Shown here: positions 61,712 through 64,000 of the stretch, in pieces | Position numbering within the stretch: position 1 is the stretch's first letter | How the letters are laid out: each line of letters opens with the position of its first letter | Assembly: GCA_963667855.2 (NCBI GenBank) | Contig: CAXXKI010000033.1 | Coordinates: 124,001-188,000, forward strand | DNA: 64,000 nucleotides | Source: G963667855 sp963667855 | GTDB taxonomy: Bacteria > Planctomycetota > Phycisphaerae > UBA1845 | Direction: 5' to 3' | The notes under the pieces: model-generated | Database searches by the model: none | What the model was told of the DNA's origin: nothing | What the model saw: only the letters and a program-made list of their open reading frames with translations | Translations under genes and position numbers: made by a program

Positions 61712-63295
61712 TTAAGTAAGATTGATAAGTGGCAGCCGGGCTTCCGTCGGAGCCTTGAGCGGCAGTGTTACCGTAAACGTGCTGCCTTTATCCAACTCAC
61801 TGCTCAGAGAAACGCTGCCACCCAGCATGTGGGCCAGCTCGCGGGTAATCGCCAGCCCCAGGCCTGTGCCGCTGAATTCCCTGGTTACTGAAGAATCCAA
61901 CTGGCGGAATTTCTCGAATATGATTGCCTGCTCCTCTTCGGAAATACCCGGACCGGTATCGATTACGTCAAACACGATACCGCCGTCGAAGCCTTTATGT
62001 ACGGAAAGTGTTACCGAACCGTTTTCTGGAGTGAACTTGATCGCGTTGCTCAACAGGTTGAACAGGATTTGTTTTATTCTGCCCGCATCCGAGGACATCG
62101 ACGGTAATGATTCGGCCATGTCCAGGGTCAGAGTCAAATCCTTTTTCTCCGCCAGCGGTGTCACAAAATCAATCAGTGCCGTACACAATGGAGTCAGGTC
62201 GAGATCGACTATGTGCAGATTCAACTTGCCCGCTTCTATCTTGGCTAAATCCAGAAGATCGTTTATCAGGTCAAGCAGGTTTCGCCCGCTGGTAAGTATG
62301 TTGTTCGCATATCGCAATAGGCGAGTCATGTCTTCCGGGGGGCGGTGGCCGAATTCGGCCAGTAACTCCGCAAAACCGATTATCGATACAAGGGGAGTAC
62401 GCAGTTCATGGCTGACGTTGGCGATAAACTCACTTTTCAGCCGGTTACTTTCGAAGAGAGCCACGTTGCGTTCCGCCAGTTCTCCCAACCGCGTGTCCAG
62501 GGATTTGTTGGTTTTTCGTAATTCCTCCTGTGAAGCGCGGAGGTGGGTAAGCATGGCGTTAAATGCCGTTCCCAACTCCTCGAATTCATCTCCCGTGGCA
62601 ATCATGGATTGCACTTCCATATCACCGGTGGTTACCTTCTCGGCTATCCTTCGCAGCTTGCGGACCGGTGACAGAAGGATTTTCTGCGTTATCAGGTAAA
62701 AAACCAATACTGCAAGCAACGCTCCACAACATACCGCCGCGCCCAGCACGAAGACATTCATCATCGCCGGACCTTCGTGCGTAGGAACACTCACCTCGAT
62801 AATGCCGATAAGCGAGCCAGGGCTCTTCGAACCCTCCGACGCGCGGACGGCCATGGCCAGCCGAACCTGCTCATTACCGTTGGCATCCTTATCGATTTTG
62901 AATTTGTATAAAGCCTGCCGGTCTGCCCGAAGGTGGTTTATGGTTTCATCAATAAAACCGTGATAGCCCATTTCCGCTCGAGCCTTGGCTTCATCTGCCG
63001 ATATGAGTCGAGGAGGAGTTGCCGAAAACGTCCCCTCGCCCAGCTTGGAGAGCTTGGGCCAGTTACGATTGATTGTTTCTTGGGCTGTATCCCAAGGCTG
63101 ACCCTCCAGGTCGGTAGTAACCAAAGCGAGAGTGGCCGCCTCTTTCGCTATTGCCAGGTGTCTCTGGAGAACCAGGTCGTTCATGCGAATGCCGGGAATG
63201 ATCAGAGACGCAGATACAATGCTCAAGACGGCCGCGCCGAAGAGAAATTGGCATTTCCTTGCCAGCGAGATTTTTGATAGGGACCATAAACGCAT
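61712..63295 (-). CDS. membrane sensor histidine kinase
   Basis: This 527-aa protein has a first transmembrane helix near residues 18-36, a periplasmic sensor domain of about 140 residues and a second helix near 180-203. A HAMP domain (about 204-256) and a coiled linker follow, then HisKA with the phospho-acceptor His296 in NVSHELRTP. The ATPase part has the N box ILFNLLSNAIKF, DTGPGIS and GTGLGLAI. The sensor region resembles DUF3365-type haem- or redox-sensing domains, although no CxxCH motif is present. No response regulator lies next to it. It faces a divergent partial metallophosphoesterase gene. All core motifs are intact. Confidence 0.92.
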   Translation of the reverse strand: MRLWSLSKISLARKCQFLFGAAVLSIVSASLIIPGIRMNDLVLQRHLAIAKEAATLALVTTDLEGQPWDTAQETINRNWPKLSKLGEGTFSATPPRLISADEAKARAEMGYHGFIDETINHLRADRQALYKFKIDKDANGNEQVRLAMAVRASEGSKSPGSLIGIIEVSVPTHEGPAMMNVFVLGAAVCCGALLAVLVFYLITQKILLSPVRKLRRIAEKVTTGDMEVQSMIATGDEFEELGTAFNAMLTHLRASQEELRKTNKSLDTRLGELAERNVALFESNRLKSEFIANVSHELRTPLVSIIGFAELLAEFGHRPPEDMTRLLRYANNILTSGRNLLDLINDLLDLAKIEAGKLNLHIVDLDLTPLCTALIDFVTPLAEKKDLTLTLDMAESLPSMSSDAGRIKQILFNLLSNAIKFTPENGSVTLSVHKGFDGGIVFDVIDTGPGISEEEQAIIFEKFRQLDSSVTREFSGTGLGLAITRELAHMLGGSVSLSSELDKGSTFTVTLPLKAPTEARLPLINLT

Positions 63296-63443
63296 CGTTA
63301 AGCTAATTCCCGCTCGTCACCGGAAATCAATGCGAAGAGGCTATTCCGAACAGCCCTTCACTTTACGACCGGAGTATAGTGTTTTAGTTACGATTTTGCG
63401 AATGATATAGAACCGGAACACTGGAATCGACGTAGGAAACATC

Positions 63444-64000
63444 ATGAATTCTTTTACCATTGTCTTAATCGGATCGGTTTTTATGGATGGCGTGGTTTCC
63501 GCGGCGTCTCTGTGGCTGACTACCATGTTCTTCCGCGGAGATGATTGCACGCGGAAAATCGGTGTTATTCAAGTTTGTCTTGCGGTTATGCTTACCTGTC
63601 TGGTTTTTGTGGTCAAAGCGGCGGTTCTTGTGCCTTTCGGTTTGCGAGGGTTCGGTGTGATCAATCTGGTGTATACCGATTGTGCGATAATCTTACCCTT
63701 GATCGGAGTAGGTATTTTGATACTCGCCCGCAGGAAAGTTGACAAACCGAGTCGAGTCAAAGTAACGCCCGGAGTCATAGTATTGTGTCTGCTGGCAATA
63801 ATGGCCGTGCCGGTTTCTGTTTATGCCACGTTTGTCGAACCATTCAGGCTTCAACTGGAAGAAACCACTATCCCTCTCGCCGGGCTTGAAAAAGAGGGGG
63901 AGGTGACCGTTTGCGTGTTGGCCGATTTGCAGTTTAAGCGCGTGACCGATTACGAAATTAATGCGGTCAAAAAGGCATTGTCCTTAAAGCCCGATATCAT
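63444..64000 (+). CDS. metallophosphoesterase with N-terminal membrane helices (partial at window end)
   Basis: The frame is open from the ATG at 63444 to the end of the window (185 codons). Four hydrophobic segments occupy the first 140 residues. The segment VTVCVLADLQFKRVTDYEIN is the start of a calcineurin-like phosphoesterase domain: the DLQ (D-x-Q/H) metal motif, then a helix leading to KPDII, where LL.GD would follow. This layout is common in membrane-anchored phosphoesterases of the YaeI/UDP-pyrophosphatase type. The catalytic remainder lies beyond the window. Confidence 0.75.
   Translation, partial: MNSFTIVLIGSVFMDGVVSAASLWLTTMFFRGDDCTRKIGVIQVCLAVMLTCLVFVVKAAVLVPFGLRGFGVINLVYTDCAIILPLIGVGILILARRKVDKPSRVKVTPGVIVLCLLAIMAVPVSVYATFVEPFRLQLEETTIPLAGLEKEGEVTVCVLADLQFKRVTDYEINAVKKALSLKPDI

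Overview
ORGANISM. The window looks like a Planctomycetota chromosome, most likely a Phycisphaerae-type lineage. The grounds are secreted proteins packed with Asp/Asn/Cys-rich calcium-binding repeats (cores such as DCNGNGIPDECD), a PEP-CTERM-tagged SUMF1-domain protein, dockerin-like C-terminal tags, DUF2723 glycosyltransferase-like proteins and a type III pantothenate kinase. No rRNA and no CRISPR array was seen. One tRNA (Lys, CUU) is present.

LAYOUT. (1) 1-3.5 kb: the last two genes of a BREX phage-defence operon (brxD, brxHI). (2) 3.6-5.7 kb: a DUF2723/TPR membrane glycosyltransferase-like protein. (3) 6.2-18.1 kb: a large surface/weapon module. It holds a 1956-aa vWA + calcium-repeat + YD-repeat protein, a second secreted YD-repeat protein, a secreted TPR protein, a third secreted protein with the RHS core and a C-terminal GIY-YIG nuclease-like toxin, and an Imm26-like immunity gene. 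A DUF4259 gene and a long inverted repeat follow. (4) 19-20.5 kb: an IS256-family element with a nonsense codon in its transposase, lying against an ISL3 transposase remnant. (5) 20.6-23.3 kb: a SUMF1/PEP-CTERM protein and a PIG-V-like mannosyltransferase. (6) 24-27.95 kb: a small integrated element ending at tRNA-Lys, with an orphan 413-aa protein, two HTH/excisionase-like genes, a structured three-way-junction element and a tyrosine integrase. (7) 28.4-33 kb: housekeeping genes (HEAT-like secreted protein, sigma-70 factor, argD, yjbQ) that are all broken by frame changes. (8) 33-43.4 kb: intact genes (rpmA, obgE, coaX, mnmE-like, Ser/Thr kinase, two DUF3857 transglutaminase-like proteins). 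(9) 43.5-58.8 kb: a second stretch rich in frame breaks (amidase, two receiver-domain signalling proteins, dusB, GHL10 hydrolase, pgi, ABC substrate-binding protein). (10) 58.8-64 kb: intact rsmC-like, thiG, thiS, a histidine kinase and a partial metallophosphoesterase.

HOW IT FITS TOGETHER. The left half is accessory: phage defence, a probable contact-dependent toxin system and mobile DNA. The right half is core metabolism, cell-wall/surface hydrolases and signalling. The most unusual feature is the RHS module. One RHS chain appears to be divided over three consecutive Sec-secreted polypeptides, so that the pieces read as successive segments of a single YD shell ending in the toxin. Frame breaks in conserved genes such as pgi, argD and dusB can often be placed next to short homopolymers. 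They are therefore more likely sequence errors than true gene loss, and I describe the intended proteins.
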